A DNA stretch of 60,000 nucleotides from the NCBI RefSeq assembly GCF_932526225.1, contig NC_064040.1:5555181-5615180 (forward strand), read 5' to 3'. Positions 27,954 to 39,450 of this stretch are shown here, one piece after another (position 1 is the first letter of the stretch; every line of letters starts with the position of its first letter). Position numbers and translations under genes: made by a program. The notes beneath the pieces were generated by a model. The model was not told the origin of the DNA and searched no databases. It saw only the letters and a list, made by a program, of their open reading frames with translations. Source of the stretch: Nematostella vectensis. Lineage: Eukaryota > Cnidaria > Anthozoa > Actiniaria > Edwardsiidae.

Positions 27954-27961
27954 TGACGTCA
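27954..27961. promoter_or_regulatory. CRE palindrome TGACGTCA
   Basis: Full CREB/ATF site (GTGACGTCAC) about 2 kb upstream of the GPCR. A second one lies at 36340-36347. Occurrence could be by chance. Confidence 0.35.
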
Positions 27962-28319
27962 CTCGCTCTTAGTGACTCTGTTGAGAGCAGATTTTCGCTG
28001 CAGGAAGCATATTGATATTTCTAAACCCGCTTGAGTATAGCAAATGTTCAGAAAATCGTTAGTTTGGTCGTGCGGGGATGTGAATAAAAACAATCCACCT
28101 TGATTCATCGGTGATCTCTGATATATTTCCCGTAAGCGAAGAGGTTCAGATTCATTATCGAAAGTAACCTACAGAAAGACGAGCACCTGCGGATATTTAA
28201 GAATTTCCCCTCTTAAAGAATGTCAATCCCCACTCCTTTGTTATTGTTTATCATTAATAAAAACAGGGATTTTTTTCGCAAGAAAAGTCTGATATGTTAT
28301 TGAGGATATTTAATTGAAA

Positions 28320-28430
28320 ATGTCTTGGTTACTTGCTTGAATTAGCCATGGAAATGGATGTCTTGTGTGACTCGCCATTGAGCGGGAGCATAAAATGGCG
28401 GCGTGATTGGCCTTCTTTAAGGAAGCCTTG
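28320..28430 (-). repeat. Dispersed repeat, inverted copy of 5910-6010
   Basis: The reverse complement matches 5910-6010 in order: AAGAAGGCCAATCACGCCGC, CATTTTA-GCTC, TCAATG-CGAGT, ATCCATTTCC and GGCTAATTCAAGC. Identity about 85 percent by eye. Confidence 0.85.
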
Positions 28431-28794
28431 CTTAACACATTATATTTTGTCACAGTGGTCAAATCTGTTTCTCAGACATGTTGATGGTCGTTTAAGGAGA
28501 GGGTAATAGCTATCCATGGGTCGACAAACAACCTTTAGTGCCTTTTTCGATATACCATACGCTTAATCGCACATGAATGTTTCAAGTTAGCTCTGTTAGC
28601 CGCGAAGTGAGAGGAACCTGAGTAATTTTTACCCGGGGAAGGGGGTTGTAAAATTTATTGGTCAATTTAGAAGAGCATAACGATGATATTGACAAAATTT
28701 GGTCAACTGAAAAGGTCCTTGAAAAGAAATTTAGGGTACCAGATCCCCAAAATGACAACGTTTTCTTCATGTACAGGTTCAAAGCAGGATTACC

Positions 28795-28850
28795 CGGGGG
28801 GGGGGGGGGGGGAGGTGGGGAAGGGGGGGAGGGAGGCGGCGAGTGGTCGC
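28795..28850 (+). repeat. G-run and G-rich tract
   Basis: A run of about 20 G followed by GGAGGTGGGGAAGGGGGGGA. It fits a G-quadruplex pattern. A nearby GGGTACCAGATCCCCAAAAT segment (28734) resembles one at 7149, so the tract may be part of a dispersed repeat. Confidence 0.85.
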
Positions 28851-29924
28851 GTTGTTCGCGGTTCTAAGGTAAACTTCTGCTTGTGCTCGCCGAAGAGTAT
28901 TTTGTGTCTTCTAACATTGCTGATACTACTGTCATGACGGAAAAAACATGACTTGACGTTTCCAATAAGGCGGGAAATTCCCCTAAGTATTTAGTGAGTA
29001 ATATCAAAAAAAAAAATCAAATGCGACTTTTTTTAATTGATGCAACCTTTTGTAGTCATTGAAATTTCAGCTTTTCGTCCCTCATACATAGCGCAAGGAT
29101 GATCAAGTAAAAAAATTTATCTTAAAAGCCAAAATCTGGGTATGTGCATTCCGGCCTCAAGTTATTTGTGTTTTGAAAAGGGAAAATCAGCCGGAATACA
29201 AGGAGCTGATGGCCATTGTAAGAATTTGTATCTTCTTTCTCCATCTCTTCGAGGTACGCATGTTCAGGGTTTTGCGTCATGTCGTACCTACTAATAACAT
29301 GGCGTGTGTTTATTCAGGTACGCTGGATAAACCGTAATCACCATTAAGGAAAATCGACTGCAACCCAAATCATTTTGATGACAGTTATTAGAATAGGTCT
29401 AGGAAATCGCCGCAACACAGGGCTCATGGATGTTTTTTTATACTCTAGTACAGCTATAGGTGATTCTATAGGCATATTATAACATTATTCTATTCCTATA
29501 AAAATAAGGTGCATGGATCATAATATTTATCAAAAAAATCACAGTTTTCAATATTCAAATATTACCATCAACTCGGATCTTTGGGGAACTACATTAAAGC
29601 TGAAATCATGGTCGGTTTTTAAAAATATTAATATTAACATGAGAAAGCTTTAGTAATGTGTATCTTTAAAAATGTTTCTTTGAACACACATCTGTCCTGG
29701 TACAGAGCAGTCAGTAAAATATTGGGAGCGTTTAAAATTTTGTTTGATTTATTACGCGCTATATTTGTGAAAAGTTTTATGCGCACTCCCCTACCCACCC
29801 CTGCCTAGCTACGCCTCTGTGTCTGGCGTTAGCACAGGCAACTCTGAACTTTCGTGATGCAGAAATCATTTACAAACTCTTTTCTTGTTTAGAATACCAA
29901 TCACCCGTCAGCTGAAGGCAGGGC

Positions 29925-30974
29925 ATGCTTAACTCCAGCCTCAACCACACAGGGACGCGCCTGACCCGTGGGGGAGGTAGAGGGGTGCTACTCGAGTACA
30001 GCCACCTTATCACGTGGTCAGTGGTTTACATTCTCATCGCGTTATTCGCCGTCATCGGTAATGTCCTTATCATCGTCGTCTTCTCCAAAAAGCGCAGACT
30101 TCGCACACGGACTAACTACTTCGTGGTTGGCTTAGCCGCCGCCGACGTCATCGTTGGCACGGTAACGATACCTCTATGGGTGACGTTTGTGAACTTGTTG
30201 TATAATGGAAGTTTTCTCGAGGCTGCACGTGTCAAGGAAGTATTCAGCCCCATGGATATCTTCTCTGGTATGCTTTCTATTCTGCATTTAATGATCATCA
30301 GTTTGGAGAGGGTCTACGCTATTGCTTTCCCCTTACGCCATCGTATCTCGAATCCTAAGTGGAATTTCCTGATTCTCGCGGTGACTTGGATCCTTGGGGC
30401 GTCTGTGTCGGCGTTGAATTTCTTCCTCCCTCAAGGCGGTCAGTGGAAGGGCACATTTCTAGTCTATTCCGCTCTTGGGTTTTTTATTCCGTTCAGCATA
30501 ATATCCATCTCATACATGAGTATAATTATTGTCGTCAAGCGCCGTACAAGCATGACCAGACGGCGCGCTATGGTCGTCAAACGAGAAAGCAGGACAGCGG
30601 TGACTATTTTCGCGCTCATCTTACTCTTCTTAGCCACGTGGTTACCGTTCTTCAGCCTTAATCTGGTGCTGTACACGTGCCGTGCATGTGCAAGTGTGGT
30701 GACCTTCAACATGGTACTGTTTTTCAAGGCGCTGCACTATCTCGGGTCAGCGTTAAACCCTGTTGTGTACAGCGCGCGCAGCCCTGAGTTTAGGAGACCA
30801 ATAACGTTGCTTCTGAAGGAACGACGATTTCAGGAGTCGTTCTATCGCGGATCAACTACTCGAAGGTCGTATTTAGAGCGCGGGTCGAGACGAGACAGAG
30901 AACTGAGTGATGTCAGCGAGAGCGGAAAGACGGGGTTGGTGTCTCGAGAAAACAGCGCGCGCTTATCAAGATGA
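29925..30974 (+). CDS. Rhodopsin-family GPCR, adenosine/melanocortin-like (MECA-type), orphan
   Basis: 349 residues, one exon, seven helices. N-terminal sequons at N3 and N7. TM1 about 31-53 (GN, N46), TM2 64-88 (NYFVVGLAAADVIVG, D74), TM3 108-130 ending E128-R129-V130 in place of DRY, W155 in TM4, P189 in TM5, TWLPFF in TM6 (P241), NPVVY in TM7 (N278-Y282), then helix 8 and an Arg/Ser-rich tail. TM2 resembles adenosine receptors. There is no Cys at 3.25 (Lys104) and none in extracellular loop 2, so the usual disulfide is absent; the only cysteines, C252 and C255, form a CxxC in loop 3, as in adenosine receptors. Ligand unknown. An acceptor-like TTGTTTAG ends at 29892, so a 5' noncoding exon upstream is possible. 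Confidence 0.92.
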   Translation: MLNSSLNHTGTRLTRGGGRGVLLEYSHLITWSVVYILIALFAVIGNVLIIVVFSKKRRLRTRTNYFVVGLAAADVIVGTVTIPLWVTFVNLLYNGSFLEAARVKEVFSPMDIFSGMLSILHLMIISLERVYAIAFPLRHRISNPKWNFLILAVTWILGASVSALNFFLPQGGQWKGTFLVYSALGFFIPFSIISISYMSIIIVVKRRTSMTRRRAMVVKRESRTAVTIFALILLFLATWLPFFSLNLVLYTCRACASVVTFNMVLFFKALHYLGSALNPVVYSARSPEFRRPITLLLKERRFQESFYRGSTTRRSYLERGSRRDRELSDVSESGKTGLVSRENSARLSR

Positions 30975-33900
30975 AAGGTTTTCCGCGCACAAAAAGCAAA
31001 AACCGAGCAAAAAGCCAAACTAATCTATCAAATAAAATCCCAAATACAATAAAAAACGACTTGATGATTAATGAGCGAAATATATGAGAGAATATCATAC
31101 GTAGTTCGTGTCAAAAGCGGAGAAATTAACCTCAGGTTGATTATAGACAGAAAACATAAAACAGAAGTACCATTATATTATATAGCAAAAATTGGAAAAA
31201 AATCGCTTTCTTGATGTAAAGCGTGAAATGTATACTTCAGTACAGTGGTAATCCTCTAAAGACTGGTTCTCACTACGACGACGCAAATACAAGTGAAACG
31301 CAAGAGCTTTTCCATTGTCACTGGAACTCGTGCCAGAGCAAGGCGAAGATTGGAGATTATCAGTGAAAATGGAATGTAGTTATGGCCCAAAGTAATGTAA
31401 CGACTTGCTCGCTGGAACGTTTAATGACTGTGTGTTTATAAATCACACAGTCACGTGATTTATAATATCTGATATAGTACATACATAAATCTGTTCGTTA
31501 TCTCATTTGTACCAACATGTGCAATTTTCATAAAAATCGACCAAATGCCTGGCAATATATTACACATTAAGCTAACTTCACCGAGTTGCCTGCTGAGTTG
31601 CCCGCTAATTCACTCCGGTCGTTGCGTACTTGTAAACCAACCCACAATTAAGCCTCACTGGGCTCTAGATAACGCAGAAAAATAACAAAAATCAGATACG
31701 TAAATAAAAGCGGAAATTGATCCTGAATATTCGCGCACTTGGATTAATACCGTTCATTTCTGCACAACAAAGACCCAATAAAGTCCCAAAACTTGGCTAA
31801 TGTAAAAACTACAGATTGCGGATTAAAACGATTTCAGGAGAACATTATGATAAAAGGACTTAAAAAACTCAATTAGTTTCATAGCACTTTGAGGTAAAGA
31901 TTAATTTCTTCCGTCTGAAATGGGGGTATAGACAGTCCAGTCTTGTGGCTCTTTTATTGTTTATCGCTTTCCCGTTCGCTTTATGCCAACGCTAAGTTGG
32001 TTCGCGGCCATTAATTTTGGGCGGGAATGTTATTTAACTGAATTGTGTCCTGCTTTCCTTATTTCATAAAACATTATTTGTTTGTCTATTTGTTTGTCTC
32101 TCTAAGTGTGCGCGGAAAAGAGGGCGCACACATTTACGCTAGTATGTCTCCTCTATGTACTGAAAATCAACAGCCGAATAAAAAAAGAGAAGGATTGTAG
32201 ACACTAATTGACATGATAATGCTTGCTGCATACTCGAGTTATCGTAAACGAAGTTCGTTCTCTCTCGACGCAATCCAGGGGGGAGGGACACCAACTTAAA
32301 ACTATAGCGAGAGTGGAAATCAATCGAAGTACTCATGCACCACTTTTACACCCTCTTGAAAAGCCACTGACTAACGCACTGTTTGTTGTGAATGCCAAAA
32401 ACATTGGGTAAGGGTTAGTTTCAGTTGTTTCATCCCCTTTTTCTGCATCCGTATACATTAAATACGACGTTTGCAGACCAGTCCAGTTTGGCTCCCCAAG
32501 TGTTTCGATAAATCAACGTTCCGGATTTTGACTTACGTCGTTGGCAAGAAATCATATGAAAAGAGTTGAACTACGGTTAAGGCTATAAAGTATCTCCTCA
32601 ATAGCACAAGATGTAAAACAAGGATTCTTGAAATTGATTTTTCAAACAGGCATTATCAGATCGCTTTTAATGGCAAAAATATGGACCTTACTTCAGGTTA
32701 ACACTCAATCAGGTTGTAACACTCAATCAACCTTTTTCGCACTGCTTACGAGAAAAATGCAAAATCGATAATGTCGTACGAGATGCTGTTTGGCAAAACA
32801 AAAAACTGTGTTTTCTCTCTCAATTTTCCTATAACTTTTTACTTAATAGCGTTTGGGTGAAGCAATGTGTGGAGTTAAACATTTCAGAAAGCAGTTACTT
32901 ACTTGAACTTTCTGATGAAGACTTCAATTTTTATCGAATAGCTCTACCATTATCAGTCTCCTTTAGGGCAAGATCTCGCTCAGCTCTTTGGGAACTGATT
33001 GCTCAAGGAAACCTTTCGAAATCACATCGGAAGAATTGGGATTGGTAATGATTTGAAATGCCAGCCGTTATCATTTACATCAGAATAGAAGCGGCTCAGC
33101 GAGATTATCTCTTAAAGTAACAAATACGTGTTAATGAGCACATTAGTTAAACTAAAACTCTGAGAGCGATGTTTGGATAGAGTTGGCTTTGTTAAAAATG
33201 ACGGAGGTGGTGGGAATATTTTTGTAGTTTTATTGTTTCAAAAGTGGTTTGTATATATCGGCGGTGCGAGGATCACATTTTCGTGAAGTTTGCCCATAAC
33301 GATTTAAAATAACAATACCCCTTGTAATACGTTCCACCCTCCCCTACCTATTCAAAATAACGCCACTTAAAATCATAAAACCCTACAAGTACAAAATTTT
33401 GAAAAGTAAATTTTGTATCACTAATATTCTATAATCCAAGAGAGACAAATCTTTTTAGTTACCTTAAACCCAGAAGGACTGAAATGTGATGAAAGTAGTT
33501 GTCCTCATTCACCCCTCGTATTCCAGGCGCGTCCCAGAATTGGCTAAAGAAGGGTGTGCAGTCAAAGGTTTCATATAAAAAAGCAAAGTATTTGAAGATC
33601 CTTGAGAATAAATAGTCCACTTTTGGCGGCCGGTATACGCACCTGTTTTTTAATACTATCTATATTACTATTTGCTAAATGCGCGATATAAAAAATGAAG
33701 CAATGCAAGTAGGACAGAACTGGAATTGGGAATTGTCTTGAAATGCACGGCGAGTGAAAGTCTCGCAGACCTATACAACAAACAAGATGGAACAAGATGG
33801 AAAGATGTTTATGACAAAAAAAATTATTTCTGAGGAGGTTTACATAGTTTACAGCATTTGCTTTGTTGAGAACAAACTTAACTGCGAAGAGCTTGCCAAG

Positions 33901-35086
33901 AAGTGTGAAACGGCGTGCAACAACAAACCGAGGTGTGAAAAGGAAGCAACGATGCAGGTGGAAATTCCTAGCTGTCTTGCACTAAATTTGATAATATATT
34001 GGTATGAGAAAGAAATTAAAATAACCCTTTCGCAATGGGGCCTTTTCCAGATAAAAGGGGTCCCGTAATAGGGGCAGACTTCATTCAGTTGTCCTAACCT
34101 CTTGGCAAAATATATGAAAACAAATAATATTTTGATATCATGGAACAAAATTGTGGGACAGATTACCGAACGAGGCAAAGCAATTCTTTTTTGCTTTCAA
34201 AAACGTTTTTTTCACACGATTACAGGTACTATGATTATTGTGTTTTTTTTTTGTAGTACAGTATAAAAGAAAAGTGCGACAAATAATCTGCATTATATTA
34301 TTCGCTGTTGTGTAGACCAGTCCTAGGTCGATGGTTGGCAGAAGGCAAACGTCACAAGTAAAATGAAGTTTTTCTTATTTAGGATCCAATAATCTCCTTG
34401 AAAAAGCTGCAGTGGCTTTGTTTGTAAGATTGTGCTAGTTAGGCAAGTTAACACGATATGCCAAGAACTCGTCCATGTCCATTTTTCACTTATGCTAAAA
34501 GGGGCGTTTCTTTGCGTTTTTCAGCTTTGCGCTAGCGATGCCGAAATGCTGTATCACAGCATAAGGGAAGACTAAATAAGGGAAGACTAAATGTTTGTGA
34601 CGTGTCATCCAATGTTTGCTTCGGCACCGAATTTGTTCATATTGGGGAACATTTTTGAGCGAAGAGACTGTTGCTTCGCTACAGGAAATTATGAAAATGT
34701 TCAATTTTTATGCTAATTAAAGACTATGTAGACTAATTAAAATCTGCCTAAAAGCTACCGTTTTACTAATGTTAGATTCGTTTTAGATACGATAGATACG
34801 CTCCATGGTCATGTTAAGCTGAGTGGATTAAATCGTTTCACGTAGTCTGTTCAAAGAGGAATGGTGATCGCTGGACTATTTTGGGCAAGTTGGCATGTTA
34901 AAACTTCAAAGTGTTTTCGCGCAGATTTCGCGCAAACGCAATCTTTATATGAGTATCCATGGAAATTAAAGCAAGCAACTTGAAGAATACAGGCATTGTA
35001 GACAATGGCATTGTTTTAATGATAAAATGAGTATTTAACGTTCTAATGGTCCGAGATCTCCCTGGAATCCTTCACCCATTGCTTGA
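30975..35086. other. No gene recognised
   Basis: A small hairpin at 31425-31453 (TGACTGTGTG arms). Frames at 32857-33048 and 33754-34068 lack recognisable motifs. Otherwise plain AT-rich sequence. Confidence 0.55.
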
Positions 35087-35095
35087 ATTGCTTGA

Positions 35096-35291
35096 TAGCC
35101 TACCTGTAGGCTTTAGATGCGTTTTCGGCGAGGATCAGATCTCGTGGCCGTCCCTCCCCCCCCCCCCCCCCCCACCCCTGCGCCTCTCATATTTTGTCCC
35201 TCGAATCCAAGATGGCGGCCACGAGATACGATTTCGGGTTTTCGAGTGTTTTTCTCGCTGAAAACGGCATTTAAAGCCTACAGGTAGGCTA
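35096..35291. mobile_element. MITE with 9-bp target duplication (copy 1)
   Basis: 196 bp. Ends TAGCCTACCTGTAGGCTTTA and its exact inverse. Both sides carry ATTGCTTGA (35087-35095 and 35292-35300), a 9-bp duplication typical of Mutator-like elements. Inside are CGTTTTCGGCG/CGCTGAAAACG arms, a C run (35156-35174) and AAGATGGCGGCC, a YY1-type motif. Confidence 0.88.
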
Positions 35292-35375
35292 ATTGCTTGA
35301 AAACCCTATTTCTCTACAAAGACGCACTCGGTCAAAATATTCGGGCTTTGCTCGATACGTAGGCTTTTACACTTA

Positions 35376-36294
35376 GGGCCTGTTCACATAATGGAGGTGG
35401 GGGACCCCACCTACCTTTGATCAAGAAAAAGTTGTGTTCACATGCCTGGGGTGAGGTTGCGAATGTGGGGCGTGGTGGCTAAGTACCTACGATAGAATGT
35501 AATAAACAAGATGGCGGATAGAAGACACGTCGTGGCGGTAAATGCTCTTTGCATGTTCAGAGGCGGTATTCCAGCTATGTGGTCTGTTGTACTATTTAAT
35601 CTCTGAAAGACGTAGACTCCAGAGAATTTGCATAGAATTATCTAACCAATACGATATTGCCGCAGCTCGACTGAGAAAGATGCGACATAAGATATTTATT
35701 TATATTTTCGGGACCAAATTCGTCGTTGTCTCGCGCCATGCACCTTCGTATCTCTGTGTACAAGGACGCCAGGTCCTGTTCAAAATCTTTTCCGTTAAAC
35801 TCACAAGTGACCTTGTATTCATGTAAATACTTTAACTGCAGCTCTATCTTTTCTGAGGTCCACTGCATGTGATTTGGTGTCTTTTTCTTCGGCTTTTTTG
35901 CGGGACGAACGCTCGACGAATGATACCTCGCTATTAACGAAAGAACTCGACTCTCGGTCGCTTTCAATAGAAAATTCTTCGTTCTCCTTAGCTTTATCAT
36001 GGCCATTACTCAACTTTTCGAGCTGGTTCTGCCTGCGCTTTTGGCGGGCTTATTATGATTCCCGGATGAAGGGTACCCGGGGAGGCGGGTTACGCCAATT
36101 CGGGAGCGTTCACATGTTGAAAACTCTCGAAAACCCACCCCACCGAGGCGGGTTATCGGCCCGGCGTCCCGGGTAACCAGCCTCGGTGGGGTCCCCCACC
36201 TGACATCTGAACGCAAATACAAAAATAAGAGAGATTATATGGAGAGGGTTACCCCACTCCCCTGGGGTCCCCAACCTCCATGTGAACAGGCCCT
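35376..36294. mobile_element. PIF/Harbinger-like element with TTA target duplication
   Basis: 919 bp. Ends GGGCCTGTTCACATAATGGA and its inverse (TCCATGTGAACAGGCCC), each extending through GGGGACCCC. Flanked by TTA at 35373-35375 and 36295-36297, the 3-bp duplication typical of Harbinger. No DDE transposase is present; it carries a decayed Myb/SANT-like reading frame. 36066-36190 is a GC-rich inverted stretch that may be a further nested repeat. Confidence 0.82.
35638..36040 (-). pseudogene. Myb/SANT-like DNA-binding protein remnant of the Harbinger-like element
   Basis: Harbinger elements encode a Myb/SANT-like partner of the transposase. Here an acidic Ser/Glu-rich N-terminal part (SNGHDKAKENEEFSIESDRE, frame of 35819-36013) runs into a second frame from about 35870 reading MQWTSEKIELQLKYLHEYKV, then DLASLYTEIRRCMA and EFGPE, a SANT-like helix pattern with the leading Trp. 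Moving between the two frames needs a frameshift, so the gene is broken. Family call is from the W-x(20-25)-LY pattern, not from a search. Confidence 0.6.
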
Positions 36295-36859
36295 TTAAGA
36301 CCTTCCAAAAAATGTCCCAACATGTCGCCGGAGCCCGTGACGTCACAATCTCGGAGCCTATATCTGAATGCAGCTTTGGTGCAAAATACATTCTTGTTAA
36401 TTTCAAATCGCGTTTATTAAAATATCGCAAAATATGCGGGGAAAAAAATGGTGTTGCTCTCCAGTGGGTTAATTCGGAAATTGCTGTTGTCGGGGTGTCG
36501 GAATTCCCGAAAACAGTAATTTTCAAATAAAACCACTTGAGAGCTGGCGAGCAGGCTAAAAAAAGATGACGCAAGAATTTTATCGATAGATAAGTAAAGA
36601 TCAGTTTTTCGAGAGGAGGTTGAGTGAGCCCACTAAAAATTCCCCCCTTAATGACTAGTGTATTGAGCACAATATTCTTGTATGTATAATAGCGCTCCTC
36701 TTTTTAACGGGCGCTCAAGGGCCACAGTATATCACGTGTTTACTCGCAACTTATCTATAGCAAAGAGATCCAATATTTTATGCTTGTACTGCTCTCCAAA
36801 GAGGAAAGGCGCACTTATCAAATCGCTCCTAATGATGGACATCTTCAATGATTGCCGTA

Positions 36860-37011
36860 TAGCCTTCCTGTTTTTCCTGCACGAAAACCCCGCACATTTT
36901 TCCTCCCCCTCCCCCTGCGGAGCGCATTATCCAAGATGGCGGCCAAGTTATGCGACTCCGTGTTTTAGGGGTGTTCGTGCCGGAAAAACTATCAAAGCCT
37001 ACAGGTAGGCT
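36860..37011. mobile_element. MITE of the same family (copy 2)
   Basis: About 152 bp. The right end AAAGCCTACAGGTAGGCT matches copy 1; the left end TAGCCTTCCTG is diverged. Flanked by ATTGCCGTA (36851-36859) and ATTGTCGTA (37012-37020), a 9-bp duplication with one mismatch. It also contains ATCCAAGATGGCGGCCA and a C-rich stretch. Confidence 0.8.
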
Positions 37012-37020
37012 ATTGTCGTA

Positions 37021-39450
37021 TTTCTAAATGGTCTAAGAGCCTGGGAATGGTGTTCTAAAACGTTAGAGCACCGACTTTTCAAAATGGCGGCCCAACAAAA
37101 TCGTAGTAAACACGAATTCTTGCAAACTAACGTGAAAATTCTCAGTACACTGTTCTACTCTTAGGTAAACAAAAAGTGCCACTTTTTTTAAAAAAAATCG
37201 AAGCGTACTCCCCGCAAAGATATATTGTGCTAAAGAGGAATTGACTAAGCGAGCTAGAAAAGGACAGTTTGATTGATGTGGGTACAATCTATAAAACCAC
37301 TTTAAAATTAACAATATTCACACCATCTCTGGATTTGGAAGATTTTAATGTAATTTTTAATGTATAAAATTTCATAACTTACAAAAAATTGAATGAGAGT
37401 GAAATAAAATTCCCTGTTTGTGCTTATTCCACAAAACATAATTTGCATAAGCTGCTTGTCCAACATTAGCGTTGATAGAGGGTAGGTCTGGGTCTGAACC
37501 AACAAACTACATTACCATTAAACGTTACCATATAAGGCGTAGGCCGTTCAGAGTGGACTGTCTCGGTTTTAGCCAATCGAAATCCGCGTTTGGTTGGACC
37601 AATCACTGCGAGCTCAACTCGCGCAAATTGAGCCAATCAAAAGGAGAGTTGTTTATAACTAGCCAATGGGGCACCAGCTATGATCGAAGCGCGTTTCAGA
37701 CTCAATCGTACCCTCTAGATTTATATTTGATACCAATTTTTCTTCCTGAAGGAGGTTGTCTAAGCTAAGCTCTACTGGTATCTTTGACTTTTTTAAGCAT
37801 TACTTTAACTGTCGGGTGCGGTTTTGATATGTACACCTCTTCTTTTAGTTGCTATTGGAACTAACGGATACATTTACAATCACACGGATTCTGGCTCCAG
37901 GCACAAGATAAAAAGAAAAAAATAGAAAATATAATCAAATTTTAAAATTTCAATGCTTCTGTTTTTAGACATTGTAATTTCACCATTGTCGTTTTGTTAC
38001 AAGTAGGGATTCCATCTAGATTTCACAGCCCAAGACACCAGATCCTTTGCTCAGTGTATGCGCGTTATTAGTGTACCCAGGAACGCGCGGTCTATTTGTT
38101 GGTAAAGGGTCTGGAGACGAGGATACCGTAGGTTAACTTCATTACGAAGATGCTGGGTTCTTTAAGGTTCATTTAAGAGGCCTTTTCCAGCCGCAGTATC
38201 GGACCATACGACTTGACGCCACAACTGCGACGTGCAAATATCATACTTTTATCTTTAAAGTATTTTTTTTAACATAAGAACGTATTCGGACAAACATGCG
38301 AATTCTTCTGTTCGTGAAACTGGAAGCAATGATATGTCATATTGAACTCCTCGTTCATTCTATATTCTTTACAAAAAAGAATACAAAAAGCGTAAATGAT
38401 TGTTCCCCTTGCAAATTTTATCTCAACGAACAAAAGAAACGAAGAAGGGGAGCTCCTGTCTGATGTCTCGACAAAAAGTGGCTTAAGCTCTAAAAAAGAT
38501 TTGCACTATAATTCGATTAAGTGGGCGAAATGTTATCATGAGGAGTTATCTTTCAAGTTTTGTAATCTATATTTAATATACTGAGTTAGTTTGCTGACTA
38601 TTGCTAAATTGTATGAGAAATGAATGACGGTCAATTCGATCACAGCTACGGATGTTCTATTCTCGAAAAAAATCGTGGGCAAATAACTTTATGATTTCAT
38701 TGTAAAATAAATAAATTTGTATTTCAATAAATAGGAGGAAAATGAATTGATTAATTATTTTCTAGGTGTTAACAAGAAAATAGTTCTTACGGAAATAATT
38801 TTCCTAAGAATTACTAAAATAACATATGGAAGTGAAGACAAAATGATCCGAGAACAACCTAAGTCGTGATACTATTTTTAACCTAATTCTACGAGCTGTT
38901 CCTATCAAATAAATTCAAATTACGTGACGTCCATTGGTTTCTATTGTTCTTGACCGCTTTCCCATTGGCTGAAACCAACAAATGTCGCGCAGGGAGTGAT
39001 ATGCAAATACAATATGCATTCGAGGATATCCTGATTTTTCCAGCAAATCTTTGATTGATGCTGAATTTTTCCTCTTTCGTTTTTTCCATTCATTCCTTTC
39101 GTTAATTTTTACAGTCATTTTATACTGCCTGCTTGGCTGTTCAAAGTTGTCCTTGAGACAGTAACTTTTTGTAAGGTATCACCGTGCTTGAAGCAAGGTA
39201 AGATGTAAACACGCAAGATGGGGACACGCGCCCATGAGCCAGCGCGCTACGGCTTAGGCGGATATTAGGACTACGGAATTTCACGAATATTTCTCTAAAT
39301 ATTTGAAGGTCCAAGTGTTTGTTTGACAAAAAAGACAACAAGATGTCAGAGAGGATTTCCGCTTTCCTTCCGTGCAACCTGTGAGACAGCTCGGCGCTTG
39401 ACGCGCCATTAAATGATTTCACCAGGCCTTGACCCAGGCCCGTGCAATAA
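37021..39450. other. CCAAT cluster and probable 3' UTR/flank of the sodium channel
   Basis: CCAAT boxes at 37.6 kb and 38.9 kb. The stretch below 39450 should hold the channel 3' UTR on the minus strand; the only polyadenylation-like hexamer I noted is ATTAAA near 38575, not convincing. Confidence 0.45.
37573..37667 (+). promoter_or_regulatory. Cluster of four CCAAT boxes
   Basis: CCAAT at 37573, 37599, 37633 and 37663, all on the plus strand, spaced 26, 34 and 30 bp, three of them as AGCCAAT, the preferred NF-Y context. Two reverse CCAAT boxes 31 bp apart lie at 38932 and 38963. No gene start is seen downstream on the plus strand; the channel 3' end (39451) faces the cluster. Confidence 0.5.

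Larger units (their letters stand above)
25014..29924. other. Upstream region of the GPCR; no coding exon recognised
   Basis: Contains the diverged 45-bp duplication, the 27132 palindrome, the CRE at 27954, a dispersed repeat, a G run and a solo MITE end at 29804. It may be a 5' UTR intron of the GPCR if the donor at 25013 is used with the acceptor at 29892. Confidence 0.5.

Noticed and set aside
33754-34068. 104-codon plus-strand frame with several cysteines
   Set aside because: No recognisable domain, no splice support, overlapped by an equally long antisense frame.
36110-36670. 186-codon minus-strand frame
   Set aside because: It runs across the end of the Harbinger-like element into flanking DNA, so it cannot be one ancestral protein; no motifs recognised.
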